Assembly (NCBI RefSeq): GCF_000166135.1
Contig: NC_014666.1
Span: 7,936,001-8,000,000 of the forward strand
Direction of reading: 5' to 3'
DNA length: 64,000 nt
Source of the DNA: Pseudofrankia inefficax
Lineage (GTDB): Bacteria > Actinomycetota > Actinomycetes > Frankiales > Frankiaceae
How positions within the stretch are numbered: position 1 is the first letter of the stretch; each line of letters begins with the position of its first letter. The notes beneath the pieces are model-generated. The model was given only the letters and a program-made list of their open reading frames with translations, was not told where the DNA came from and ran no database searches. The position numbers and the translations under genes were made by a program. Shown here one piece after another: positions 54,526 to 63,455 of this stretch.

Positions 54526-55503
54526 TCATGCGAGGGAGGCGGCGCCGGCGCGGGAGCGCAGAGGGCCGGCCAGTTCGGAGTGGAAGAAGTCCAGGAAGTC
54601 GTCCGGGTCGGGGCCGGCGTTGAGCAGGACCAGCGTGTCGAACCCGGCGTCGAGGAACTGGTCGGCGACCGCGAGATGGCGGGCCGGGTCCGGGCCGCAG
54701 GCGAAACGTTCGGCCACGTCGTGCTCGGTGATTGTCGTCGTCGCGGCGGCGAAGTTCACTGGGTTGGGCAGTTCGCTCATCACCTTCCAGCCGGTCAGCG
54801 CCCAGCGGGTGGTTTCCAGCGCGGCCCGGGCCGCGGTCGTCTCGTCGGGCGCGTAGGCCAGCGGGATCTCGGCGTAACGCGGACCGTCGCCACCGGCGGC
54901 GCGGTAATGGTCGACGATGGCGGCCTTCGGCTCGGTCGCGAACAGCGCGTCGCCGCATTCGGCGGCCAGCCGGGCTGACGGCTCGCCGCTGGCCGCGACG
55001 GCGATCCGCGGTGGAACCGGCGGCAGGTCGAAGACCCGGGCGTCCTCCAGGCGCAGGTAGCGGCCTTCGTAGGACTGGTAGCCGCCGCTCCACAGCAGCC
55101 GGATGATCTCGATCGCCTCGCGCAGCATCGCGTGTCGCCGCGTCACCGCCGGGTAGCCCTGGCCCACCACGTGCTCGTTGAGGCGCTCCCCCGAGCCGAG
55201 CCCGAGCATGAAGCGGCCATCGGAGAGCAGGGCGACCGTCGCCGCGGCCTGCGCGATCACCGCCGGGTGGTAGCGGATCGTCGGGCAGGTCACCCCGGTC
55301 GCGAGCCCGATGCGGTCGGTGGCCTGCGCGATCGCGCCGAGCAGCGACCAGGTGAAGGCCGAGTGTCCCTGACTGTCGAGCCAGGGATGGAAGTGGTCGC
55401 TGAGCTCGACGAAGTCGAAGCCGGCGGCCTCCGCGGCGACGGCCTGCCGGATGATCTCCTTCGGCCCGAACGGCTCGGTCGCCAGTTTGTAGCCGATCCG
55501 CAT
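54526..55503 (-). CDS. F420-dependent LLM-class oxidoreductase (copy 2)
   Basis: A 325-aa protein related to copy 1 at 27502. Start MRIGYKLATEPFGPKEIIRQ, SDHFHPWLDSQGHSAF, TGVTCPTIRYHP and LGLGSGERLNEHVVG are the F420-binding LLM signatures, as in F420-dependent glucose-6-phosphate dehydrogenase-like enzymes. ATG with GGGAGAGC upstream. Convergent with the receiver gene. Substrate unknown. Confidence 0.9.
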   Translation of the reverse strand: MRIGYKLATEPFGPKEIIRQAVAAEAAGFDFVELSDHFHPWLDSQGHSAFTWSLLGAIAQATDRIGLATGVTCPTIRYHPAVIAQAAATVALLSDGRFMLGLGSGERLNEHVVGQGYPAVTRRHAMLREAIEIIRLLWSGGYQSYEGRYLRLEDARVFDLPPVPPRIAVAASGEPSARLAAECGDALFATEPKAAIVDHYRAAGGDGPRYAEIPLAYAPDETTAARAALETTRWALTGWKVMSELPNPVNFAAATTTITEHDVAERFACGPDPARHLAVADQFLDAGFDTLVLLNAGPDPDDFLDFFHSELAGPLRSRAGAASLA

Positions 55504-55705
55504 CGAAGCTCTCCCTCCGCCGGTCGCGTGCCTGGATGGCACTCCCTAGCCGCCACCGTTCCCAGCAGGAGCGTGGGAAATCAGGTCTGGGATGGGGCGC
55601 CGGGTGGCCATCGCCGCGCGGCATGCGCCAGCGGCTCGGACACACGACACGGGCCGTATCGGTCAGCAGGCGTCAGGCCGGCCGCGCGGGGGAAGATGAC
55701 CGATC

Positions 55706-56254
55706 ATGACGGGCGCGGACGAGGCAGCGTCGGGCGACGACCGGACACCGCCGGACGGGGGTTCCGGCCGCGAGCGCGGCGAGTCTCCGGAGGCGCGGCG
55801 TAACCGGAACTGGGGGGAGATCCTCCAGGAGCTGCGGGTCGTGCAGACCGGGGTGCAGCTGATCACCGCTTTTCTGCTCGCGCTGCCGTTCCAGAGCCGG
55901 TTCGCGACGCTGACCCGTTCCCAGCAGTCGCTGTACCTCGCCGTCGTGAGCCTGTCCATCCTCGCGACCGGCCTGCTGGTGACCCCGGTCGGGCTGCATC
56001 GCGCAATGTTCCGCAAGAAGGAGAAGGAAACCCTCGTCATCGTCGCCAACCGCCTCGCGCAGGCCGGTCTGGCCGTGTTCGCCGTCGCGGTCGCCGGCGT
56101 CGCGGCCCTCATCTTCGACGTCACGCAGGGCCGCACCGCCGGCGCCGTCGCCGGCGGAGTCACGCTGCTGCTGCTCGGAACGCTGTGGGCCGGCGTGCCC
56201 GCCATGATCCGGTCGACGCAGGCGGAAGCGGAGGAACAGCCCCGGCCGCGCTGA
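55706..56254 (+). CDS. DUF6328-family membrane protein
   Basis: A 182-aa protein: a hydrophilic, acidic start of 35 residues, then ILQELRVVQTGVQLITAFLL, LPFQSRFATLTRSQQSLYLA and further helices to about residue 165, four in all. The LQELRV.QTGVQ..TAFLL..PF pattern is that of DUF6328. Function unknown. ATG start; no operon partner on this strand. Confidence 0.78.
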   Translation: MTGADEAASGDDRTPPDGGSGRERGESPEARRNRNWGEILQELRVVQTGVQLITAFLLALPFQSRFATLTRSQQSLYLAVVSLSILATGLLVTPVGLHRAMFRKKEKETLVIVANRLAQAGLAVFAVAVAGVAALIFDVTQGRTAGAVAGGVTLLLLGTLWAGVPAMIRSTQAEAEEQPRPR

Positions 56255-56287
56255 TCGGGGGAGGGCAGGTCTTGCCCCGACCGGCTG

Positions 56288-57193
56288 CTACGCCTGGGCC
56301 GGTGTGCTGACGTCGACAGGGTTGACCCGCAGCGCCCTCTCTTCGCGGCGGCGGACCTGGAGGCGGCCGTCCCGCGCGCGCACCTCGTACCGCGGCTGCG
56401 GGCGGGTCGCCGGCCCGCGTCGGACCGCGCCGGTGCCGAGCGCGAAGCGGCTGCCGTGCCAGGGGCAGACGACACAGTCGCCGTCGCGCTTGCCTTCGGA
56501 CAGCGAGCCGCCACGATGGGTGCACCGGTCGGCCAGCACCACGATCCGGCCCTCCAGGCGAGTCACCAGCAGCGGGACCCCGCCGACGTCGACCCGTCGC
56601 GGGACGTCGGTGACGTCGGCGGCGGACCCGGCGTCCGTCCATTCGGTCGGACCGGCCTGGAAGGCTGTGGTGTCCACGCCGACACCCTGCGCGTAGGCGA
56701 GATGACCGCCAAGCCAGCCGCCGACACCGAGCACGCCGGCCCCCGCCAGGCCGGCGAGACGCCCGGACCTGCCCTGCCGGCGCTGCCACCACGACAGGGC
56801 GTAGGCACTCAGGCCGACGGCGTTGGACGCCGCGTGCACGACACCGACACGGCGTTCCGCCTCCTGCGTGTCCAGCCAGTCCGACCAGCCCGCCAGCGCC
56901 GCCGGCCCGGCCGCGAGCAATCCGAGGCCGACAAGTCGCCGCGCGCCACGGCGAGCGTCGGGTCCCCCGACCAGGTCCAGGGCGGTGGCGCTCAGGAGGG
57001 TGCCGGCCGGCACCAGCACGGCGGCCGGGTGCAACGGATGACCGAGCTGGCGGCCGCTCAGCAGATCGCGCAGCCGCTCTGAGGACAACGTCCGCGACCA
57101 GAAGCCGGCGAGCCGCTCGGCGAGGGGGTCGATTACTCGCGCTCCTTCGACTGCCTCGACGAGCCGTTCGGTCCGCGGGCCGGCCATGTCCAC
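56288..57193 (-). CDS. Rieske iron-sulfur protein with DUF2231 membrane domain
   Basis: About 301 aa. The N-terminal half has four transmembrane helices (LVGLGLLAAGPAALAGWSDW; AGAGVLGVGGWLGGHLAYAQ) of the DUF2231 type. The C-terminal half is a Rieske [2Fe-2S] domain with CTHRGG and CPWHGS, the two Cys and two His ligands. It should pass electrons at the membrane, probably in a defence or respiratory side route. GTG 57193 has GAGGGG upstream; ATG 57187 is an alternative, and the frame is open to 57268. It overlaps nothing; the HAD gene ends 51 bases upstream of it. Confidence 0.88.
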   Translation of the reverse strand: MDMAGPRTERLVEAVEGARVIDPLAERLAGFWSRTLSSERLRDLLSGRQLGHPLHPAAVLVPAGTLLSATALDLVGGPDARRGARRLVGLGLLAAGPAALAGWSDWLDTQEAERRVGVVHAASNAVGLSAYALSWWQRRQGRSGRLAGLAGAGVLGVGGWLGGHLAYAQGVGVDTTAFQAGPTEWTDAGSAADVTDVPRRVDVGGVPLLVTRLEGRIVVLADRCTHRGGSLSEGKRDGDCVVCPWHGSRFALGTGAVRRGPATRPQPRYEVRARDGRLQVRRREERALRVNPVDVSTPAQA

Positions 57194-57243
57194 GTCCGTT
57201 CCCCTCTCTTCGCGCGGCGTCGACGTCTGCTCCCAAACGGCGC

Positions 57244-57945
57244 CTACCCGTTGGAATCCCGCGCACACTTCAGCAGCCGGCCGATCGGGGAGTCGTCGAG
57301 GTGGGCCAGCAGGTCGTCCGGACCTGTGTAGACGGCGCTCGCTCCGGCCTCGGTGAGCTCGTCGGCGCCGATCCCACCGGTCAGGACGGCCACACAGCCC
57401 AGGCCCGCCCGCCTGGCGGCCAGGACGTCCCAGCGGCTGTCGCCGACCATCACCGCGTTCGCCGGGTCGGCACCCGAACGCTCCAGCGCGACCTCGAGGA
57501 TGTCCGGCGCCGGTTTCGAGCTGTCCGCGTCGGCCGGCGACGTCACCGCGCTCAGACAGTCCTCCACGTCGAGCGCGGAACGCAGCGCACGCAGCTCGGC
57601 GGCGGGCGCTGACGTCGCCAGCACGACCCGAACGCCGCGGCGCGCGACCTCGCGGACCAGCTCGCGAGCCCCCGGCAGCGGCTGGATCAGGCCGATGAAC
57701 GGACGGTAGTGCTCGCTGCGCGCGGCGGTCAGGATCTCGTCCCGGGCGCGGTCGCGGTCCGGGAGCAGGGCGTCGAGCAGCCGGTCGGAACCCATGCCGA
57801 TGTGACGGTGGATCGCCGCCATCGTCGGATGGTGGCCCTCCTGAGCGAAGGCGCGCGACCAGGCGATGGTGTGGCCGTAGTTGGTGTCGGTGAGCGTGCC
57901 GTCCAGGTCGAACAACACAGCACGAACGGGATCTGTCACAGCCAT
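57244..57945 (-). CDS. HAD-superfamily phosphatase
   Basis: A 233-aa HAD hydrolase of the phosphoglycolate phosphatase-like group. Motif I VLFDLDGTLTDTNYG, motif II LATSAPAAEL, the Lys in SSKPAPDILEVAL and motif IV VMVGDSRWDVLAAR are all present. A helical cap lies between motif I and II. It dephosphorylates a small phosphate ester, not determinable here. ATG start. Probably cotranscribed with the Rieske gene downstream. Confidence 0.9.
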   Translation of the reverse strand: MAVTDPVRAVLFDLDGTLTDTNYGHTIAWSRAFAQEGHHPTMAAIHRHIGMGSDRLLDALLPDRDRARDEILTAARSEHYRPFIGLIQPLPGARELVREVARRGVRVVLATSAPAAELRALRSALDVEDCLSAVTSPADADSSKPAPDILEVALERSGADPANAVMVGDSRWDVLAARRAGLGCVAVLTGGIGADELTEAGASAVYTGPDDLLAHLDDSPIGRLLKCARDSNG

Positions 57946-58006
57946 GGCCCTACCCCGCCGACCGGCGAATACCTCCCGGATTGCGGCAGGTCCGCGCGGA
58001 CGGCGC

Positions 58007-58753
58007 TCACGGGACGAGAGTGCGTAGCGTGTCGCCGAAGCCGCCGGCGGCCCTGGCGTCGCGGCGAGCGCTGGTGACGACCCGCGGGCCGCGGGTCCGT
58101 AGGACGCGGTGGCCGGTCGCGACCAGGGCGTCGACGAGGCCGTGGTCCTCGGCGACGGCCAGCGGTGGGTAGCCGCCCGCCCGCTGGTACGCCAGGGCCG
58201 TCACTCCGAGGTTGGCGCCGTGAACGTGTGGGTGACCTGGACGCCGGTGGTAGTGGCGCGCGAAGACTCCCGGCAGGTCGGGCGAGTGCTCGCTCCAGTC
58301 GACGACCTTGATCTCGCCGACGACGGCGTCGGCCCCGCGAGCCGCGAGCGCGCACTGCCAGGTCAGCCACCCGGGTGGCACGACGCTGTCGGCGTCGGTC
58401 GTGGCCAGCCACGTGCCGGCCAGGTCGTCGGGCCAGCCGGCGAGGATCTCCCGCAGACCCGCCGCGCGGGCGAGGCCGACGTTACGACCGGTGACGCTGA
58501 TCGACCGAACCCGAGGTGGACGGGCCCGGCCGGCGGCGGCCAGTACCGCGGCCGTCCGCGCCGCCGACCGCACGACGAGCCCTGTCTCGTCGGTGCAGGC
58601 ATCGAGGACGACGACGATCTCGACGGGGACCGGTGTCGCGATCGCGGCGACGATCAGCCCTCCCAGACAGGCCGGCAGCAGGTCCTGCTCGTTGTGGGCC
58701 GGAACGGCGACACCGATGCGGCGCACCCGGCGGCTGCGCCTATGCCTGGTCAT
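58007..58753 (-). CDS. Glycosyltransferase family 2 protein
   Basis: A 248-aa GT-A fold enzyme: RIGVAVPAHNEQDLLPACLG, VVVLDACTDETG, then the DxD-like TTDADSVVPPGWL and the acceptor part YHRRPGHPHVHGANLGV with AVAEDHGLVDAL. It uses a nucleotide sugar to modify an unknown acceptor. Last gene of the four-gene minus-strand operon; ATG 58753 overlaps the methyltransferase by 14 bases. Confidence 0.88.
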   Translation of the reverse strand: MTRHRRSRRVRRIGVAVPAHNEQDLLPACLGGLIVAAIATPVPVEIVVVLDACTDETGLVVRSAARTAAVLAAAGRARPPRVRSISVTGRNVGLARAAGLREILAGWPDDLAGTWLATTDADSVVPPGWLTWQCALAARGADAVVGEIKVVDWSEHSPDLPGVFARHYHRRPGHPHVHGANLGVTALAYQRAGGYPPLAVAEDHGLVDALVATGHRVLRTRGPRVVTSARRDARAAGGFGDTLRTLVP

Positions 58754-59360
58754 GCGGGCCGCGGGTGACGAACACGTCGAGCAGGAAGTCACGCTCCACG
58801 TGCTGGGACACCCGGGTCAGCCCGTCGGCGGCGGCGAGGGTCTCGTGCACGTCGTCGCCGGTCAGCGGGTATTCGGCGACCGGATGCCGCCAGTGCACGG
58901 CGACGAGGCAGCCGTCCGGGTCAAGCGACTGGGTCGTGGCCGCTACGACGCGGTCGAGGTCGTGGCGCTCGAAGTAGTAGCCGATCTCGCTGAGCACGAC
59001 GAGGTCGAAGGTCTGTGTGGGCCACTGCTCCGGCACGACCAGCCGCCGGATCTCGACGTGATCGAGGGCGGCGACCCGCTGGCGCGCCGCGGCGAGCGGT
59101 GCCTCGACGATGTCGGTGGCCAGCAGCCGGTCGCACCGTGCCGCGAGCAGGCCGGTGAGCACTCCGATCGAGCAGCCTGGCTCGAACGCGGACCGGAATC
59201 GGGGGTTCGGCAGCGCGGCGAGGGTGAGCGCGTACTTGCGTTCCTCGTACCAGCGGGACGCGAAGCCCCACGGGTCGTCGGCGGCGGCGTACATCCGCTC
59301 GAAGTAGTCCAGCCGGACGCCGGGAGCACGAGCGGTGTCGCCCGAGAGGCCGTCGCTCAC
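58740..59360 (-). CDS. SAM-dependent methyltransferase (NodS-like)
   Basis: A 206-aa methyltransferase: DYFERMYAAADDPWGFASRW at the start, as in NodS-type N-methyltransferases, SAM loop FEPGCSIGVLTG, DIVEAPLAAARQR and VVLSEIGYYF. The frame is open far upstream, but GTG 59360 overlaps the PIG-L stop (GTGA), the operon rule here. Third of four genes. Confidence 0.88.
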   Translation of the reverse strand: MSDGLSGDTARAPGVRLDYFERMYAAADDPWGFASRWYEERKYALTLAALPNPRFRSAFEPGCSIGVLTGLLAARCDRLLATDIVEAPLAAARQRVAALDHVEIRRLVVPEQWPTQTFDLVVLSEIGYYFERHDLDRVVAATTQSLDPDGCLVAVHWRHPVAEYPLTGDDVHETLAAADGLTRVSQHVERDFLLDVFVTRGPHDQA

Positions 59361-60184
59361 CGCGCCCTCCCCCGTGCCGACAACGCGGCGGGCCAGCCGT
59401 CGCCGGCGCCCCGGAGGCGAGCGGGAAGGAAGAGGGTCTCCTCGTCGCGTAGCAGCCGGGCGAGCGTCGCGGGGGTCAGGATCGTCTCGTCTCCGGGCTG
59501 GTCGGACAGTGGTTCCACCTGGCTGCGGAAACACGCGGCGGCCCGGCGCTTGGCCTGGGCCACCCGCGGTGGCAGCCGGACCTGGACGGCCCGGTCCCAG
59601 GGCACGCGAGGGTCGCCCGGAGTCGCCCAGTGCCAGGTCCACACCGGGTACTCGACCAGCGGGACCCGGCGAGCGAGGCAGGCGCGGGCCGCGGCGGCAC
59701 CGACCGCGTCGTGATCGGGATGCCCGTCCGCGGCGAACGTGGCCAGGCAGGTCATGCCCGGGCGCAGCAGCTCCTCGATCAGGCCCGCGACCTGGTGGAC
59801 GTGGCGGTCGACCGTGCCGTCCGGGATGCCGAGGCGGTGGACCTCGACGTCCGCCAGGCCGAGTTCGGCGAGCGCGTCCCGCCGCTCCCGGGCCCGCCTG
59901 CCGACCAGCTCCGTGGGTCGCACCGTCGGCGATCTCGGATGGGACGCGTCGCCGTCGGTCACGGCCACGACGGTCACTGTCGCCCCCGCGGCGCGCGCCA
60001 GGGCCATCAGGCCACCGACGCCCAGCGTCTCGTCGTCCGGATGCGGCGCGACGACGAGCAGGTCGGCTGTCCCGTCGATCCCGATGCTCTGGCACAGGGT
60101 TGGCCAATCCAGGGACGGCCAGCTCCGCGCGGACAGCCAGGTCTGCCAGACCGCTTCGGCGGTGCCCGCCTCGGTCAGCACCAT
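59357..60184 (-). CDS. PIG-L family deacetylase
   Basis: A 275-aa LmbE-like zinc deacetylase. LLVVAPHPDDETLGVGGLMA gives the metal-binding His/Asp pair; DGHPDHDAVG the third ligand. The family removes acetyl groups from N-acetylglucosaminyl compounds, as in mycothiol synthesis and antibiotic pathways. Start overlaps the end of the upstream dehydrogenase by ten bases. Second in the operon. Confidence 0.9.
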   Translation of the reverse strand: MVLTEAGTAEAVWQTWLSARSWPSLDWPTLCQSIGIDGTADLLVVAPHPDDETLGVGGLMALARAAGATVTVVAVTDGDASHPRSPTVRPTELVGRRARERRDALAELGLADVEVHRLGIPDGTVDRHVHQVAGLIEELLRPGMTCLATFAADGHPDHDAVGAAAARACLARRVPLVEYPVWTWHWATPGDPRVPWDRAVQVRLPPRVAQAKRRAAACFRSQVEPLSDQPGDETILTPATLARLLRDEETLFLPARLRGAGDGWPAALSARGRAR

Positions 60185-61314
60185 CCCGGCTCCCCGGCGG
60201 CGACCAGGCCGCCAAGCGTGGCCAGATCCCGCTCCGCGTGGCTCTGCCGCAGGTAGATCGTCAGGTCCTCGACCCGTCGCGCGTGCTCCAGATCGCCCAC
60301 CAACGGCCCGGGGCCCAGCGCTCGCCCCACTCGGCGCAGGACCTCGTCCGCCGCTCGCTCCACCACCGCCCGTACGCGCAGAGCCCGGCGCTGCGCCTGG
60401 CCGGCCTCGTCGCCCGGGTCGGCGTCGATCTGGGCGGCGGCCTCGCGCAGCAGGCTGGCCGCGGCGCCGAGTTCCGCGTCCACCGCGCCGAGGTGCGCCA
60501 GCGCGTGCGGGTCAAGCTCACGGCGGCCCGCGGCCCCGGACAGCGCCCGCGCGACACCGACCGCACCGCCGAACCAACAGGCGGCGACCCCCACCGCGCC
60601 ATGCCAGAAACCGGGCCGCTCGAGATAGGCGCCCGGCGGCCCGACGGGCCTGGCCGCCACCTCGTCGAACGTCACCGTCGACGTGCCGGACGCTCGCATC
60701 CCGCTGAACGCCCACGCATCGTCCGCCACCCGAACCCCCGGCTCCGCCAACGAGACCGCGAGCAACCGGTTCCCGTCGGCAGCGGCGGCGGTGACCAGCG
60801 CGTGCGTGAGAAACGGTGCGCCGGAACACCAGGCCTTCGCTCCGGACACCCGCCACGACGCGTCCGGCGCCACCCGGCCAGGACCTGCTTCCGGCCCAGC
60901 TGACGACGTCGGTGCCGCCGAGAGCGTCGCGGCCGGGTGCTCGGCGGCCCACACGCCCCAGCACGCTTCCTGCCCGGCCCAGCTGGCGGTCGCCCCGCCG
61001 TCGTCGAGCTCGGCGAGGATCGCCACCGCGTCGGCGTGCGCCTCCACCAGGCGGCCCAGCGTCACATCCGCCGCGCACGTCCTGGCGAACGCGGCGAACC
61101 GGGCCGCGCTGTCACCACTTCCCGGCAACGGCAGATCGCCGATCCAGCCCGCGCGGACGGCAGCGGCCAACGCCGTCCCGACCTCCGCCGACGACGGGCG
61201 GCCAGTCGGCGCCGGGCCTTCGAGATCATCGTTGGTCCGGCCAGCGGACGAGGCCGGGCCGGGGAACACCGAGAGGCTCCCAGGAGGCGGCGGGAGCTGT
61301 CTCAACGTCGTCAT
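60175..61314 (-). CDS. Acyl-CoA dehydrogenase-like flavoprotein
   Basis: A 379-aa protein with weak but clear acyl-CoA dehydrogenase features: SWRVSGAKAWCSGAPF, GMRASGTSTVTFDEV (flavin-region strand) and the C-terminal helical bundle ending in DLTIYLRQSHAERDLATLGG. The usual catalytic Glu is not obvious, so it may act as a monooxygenase-like or oxidase variant. First gene of the operon; ATG 61314. In this setting it may desaturate or oxidise a sugar- or amine-containing metabolite. Confidence 0.82.
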   Translation of the reverse strand: MTTLRQLPPPPGSLSVFPGPASSAGRTNDDLEGPAPTGRPSSAEVGTALAAAVRAGWIGDLPLPGSGDSAARFAAFARTCAADVTLGRLVEAHADAVAILAELDDGGATASWAGQEACWGVWAAEHPAATLSAAPTSSAGPEAGPGRVAPDASWRVSGAKAWCSGAPFLTHALVTAAAADGNRLLAVSLAEPGVRVADDAWAFSGMRASGTSTVTFDEVAARPVGPPGAYLERPGFWHGAVGVAACWFGGAVGVARALSGAAGRRELDPHALAHLGAVDAELGAAASLLREAAAQIDADPGDEAGQAQRRALRVRAVVERAADEVLRRVGRALGPGPLVGDLEHARRVEDLTIYLRQSHAERDLATLGGLVAAGEPGWC

Positions 61315-61660
61315 GCCCGTCCCCTAGCCGGCCGGACGCTGGCCAAACCGAACGGCCGCTCCGAACTCTCGGCCTTCTCCGGCCAGATCACTACCCGGCC
61401 TCTATCGCGATGTAGAAGGAATGGGCCGCCGACGTGCGGATTCATGCTGTTTGACGGCCAATAGGTCGGGTAGCGACCGGGTCGAGACGTGTATCCGCGC
61501 AATGGCCGTCGTTCCCCTTTCATGACTGGACTACGGGCTGGGCAGGCCGAAGGTCGGGCGACTGTCCACGCCCCGGATCGCCTGGCGCGTGGCTGGGGCG
61601 ATTTCCCGGCTACGCGCGGTGTACTGATCCGACGGATTTGACGTGGAGAGGAATCACCTC
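61315..61660. other. Divergent intergenic region before the ThDP enzyme
   Basis: No gene. It holds a stress-type promoter at 61449-61473 on the plus strand. The long leader of about 190 bases to the start codon shows nothing else I can define. Confidence 0.45.
61449..61473 (+). promoter_or_regulatory. Stress-type promoter upstream of the ThDP enzyme
   Basis: GTTT (61449-61452), 15 bases, GGGTAG (61468-61473). It is the closest -10 match to GGGTA in this set besides that of csbD. It lies 188 bases from the start codon at 61661, so its link to that gene is less sure. Confidence 0.45.
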
Positions 61661-63454
61661 GTGGCGCAGACAGTCGCGGACATTCTGCTGGCCCGGTTGC
61701 GGGAGTGGGGCGTCCGCCAGGTGTTCGGCTATCCGGGCGACGGCATCAACGGGCTGCTGGCGGCGTGGGGCCGGGCGGACAATGATCCGCAGTTCGTGCA
61801 GGCCCGCCACGAGGAGATGGCCGCGTTCGAGGCGGTCGGTTTCGCGAAGTTCAGCGGCCAGGTGGGGGTGTGCGCGGCCACGAGCGGCCCGGGCGCGATT
61901 CATCTGCTCAATGGCCTGTACGACGCGAAGCTCGACCATGTTCCGGTCGTGGCGCTGGTCGGTCAGACCGAGCGTTCCGCGATGGGTGGTTCCTACCAGC
62001 AGGAAGTCGACCTGCTCAGCCTCTACAAGGACGTCTGTAGCGACTATGTGCAGATGTGCACGGTCCCGAAGCAGCTGCCCAATCTGCTGGACCGGGCGAT
62101 CAGGATCGCGCAGCAGGAGCACGCCCCGACCGCGATCATCTTCCCTTCGGACGTGTTCGACCTTCCGTATGAGGCACCGGAGCACGCGTTCAAGCAGGTT
62201 CCGTCCAGCGTCGGGACGACACCGGCGACGGTGACGCCTGATGCGGCGGGCCTGCAGCGTGCCGCGGACATCCTCAACGCCGGCGAGAAGGTCGCGCTGC
62301 TGGTGGGCCAAGGCGCCCGTGGCTGCGCCCAGGAGCTGACCGAGCTCGCCGAGCTGCTCGGCGCGGGCGCGGCGAAGGCGCTGCTCGGTAAGGACGTCCT
62401 GTCCGACGAGCTGGGGTGGGTGACGGGCTCGATCGGCCTGCTGGGCACGACGGCGTCGGAGAAGATGATGCGGGGCTGCGACACGCTGCTCACGGTCGGC
62501 TCGAACTTCCCGTACACGCAGTTCCTGCCGGACTTCGGCCAGGCGCGCGGCATCCAGATCGACCGCTCGGCCAAGTGGATCGGCATGCGCTATCCGTACG
62601 AGCTGAACCTGGTCGGCGACGCGAAAGCCACGCTGCGCGCCCTCCTACCGCTGATCGTCCGTAAGGACGACCGCGGCTGGCGGGAGACGATCGAGAAGAA
62701 CACCGCCTCCTGGTGGAACACCTGTGAACGCCAGGCCATGACGGGCGCCGACCCGGTCAACCCCATGCGCATCTTCCACGAGCTCTCCCCGCGGCTGCCC
62801 GGTAACGCGATCGTGGCGGCCGACTCGGGCAGCGCCGCCAACTGGTACGCGCGCCATCTTCGTTTCCACGGGAACATCCGCGGCTCGCTGTCCGGAACCC
62901 TGGCGACGATGGGCCCCGGGGTTCCGTACGTGATCGGCGCGAAGTGGGCGCACCCGGACCGGCCGGGAATCGCGCTCGTCGGCGACGGCGCCATGCAGAT
63001 GAACGGCCTTGCCGAGCTGATCACGGTCGCGCACTACTACCACCAGTGGACCGACCCCCGGCTGGTCGTCGCGATCCTGCACAACAACGATCTCAACCAG
63101 GTCACCTGGGAGATGCGCGCGATGGAGGGCTCCCCGAAGTTCGCCGAGTCCCAGAACCTGCCCGACGTCGACTACGCCGGCTTCGCCCGGTCACTCGGCC
63201 TGATCGGCCTGTCGGTGTCCACGCCCGACGCGGTCGGCCCCGCCTGGGACGAGGCGCTGACCGCCGACCGGCCGGCGGTCCTCGACATCCGCTGCGACCC
63301 CGACGTCCCGCCGATCCCGCCGCGGGCGACCGCCGAGCAGGCCCTGAACACGGCCAAGGCCGTCCTGCACGGCGACGAGAACCGGTGGGGATTCGTCCGC
63401 CAGGGCGTCAAGGACAAGGTCCAGCAGTACCTGCCCGGCACGAAGGAGAACTGA
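61661..63454 (+). CDS. Thiamine-diphosphate enzyme, pyruvate oxidase/dehydrogenase (PoxB)-like
   Basis: A 597-aa ThDP enzyme. The N-terminal domain has VFGYPGDGINGLL and the catalytic Glu in ARHEEMAAFEAVG; the central FAD/nucleotide-like domain has LLVGQGARG; the C-terminal ThDP-binding motif is GDGAMQMNGLAELI...NND. This fits the pyruvate oxidase/acetolactate synthase-like group, most similar to PoxB-type enzymes making acetate or acetyl phosphate from pyruvate. GTG 61661 has GAGAGGAA upstream; GTG 61643 is poorer. The next gene follows after one base. Confidence 0.9.
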   Translation: MAQTVADILLARLREWGVRQVFGYPGDGINGLLAAWGRADNDPQFVQARHEEMAAFEAVGFAKFSGQVGVCAATSGPGAIHLLNGLYDAKLDHVPVVALVGQTERSAMGGSYQQEVDLLSLYKDVCSDYVQMCTVPKQLPNLLDRAIRIAQQEHAPTAIIFPSDVFDLPYEAPEHAFKQVPSSVGTTPATVTPDAAGLQRAADILNAGEKVALLVGQGARGCAQELTELAELLGAGAAKALLGKDVLSDELGWVTGSIGLLGTTASEKMMRGCDTLLTVGSNFPYTQFLPDFGQARGIQIDRSAKWIGMRYPYELNLVGDAKATLRALLPLIVRKDDRGWRETIEKNTASWWNTCERQAMTGADPVNPMRIFHELSPRLPGNAIVAADSGSAANWYARHLRFHGNIRGSLSGTLATMGPGVPYVIGAKWAHPDRPGIALVGDGAMQMNGLAELITVAHYYHQWTDPRLVVAILHNNDLNQVTWEMRAMEGSPKFAESQNLPDVDYAGFARSLGLIGLSVSTPDAVGPAWDEALTADRPAVLDIRCDPDVPPIPPRATAEQALNTAKAVLHGDENRWGFVRQGVKDKVQQYLPGTKEN

Positions 63455-63455
63455 C

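Noticed and set aside
59361-60215. Upstream extension of the methyltransferase frame to 60215
   Set aside because: This part overlaps the PIG-L gene in another frame and is Arg/Gly-rich; GTG 59360 with the 4-base overlap is the natural start.
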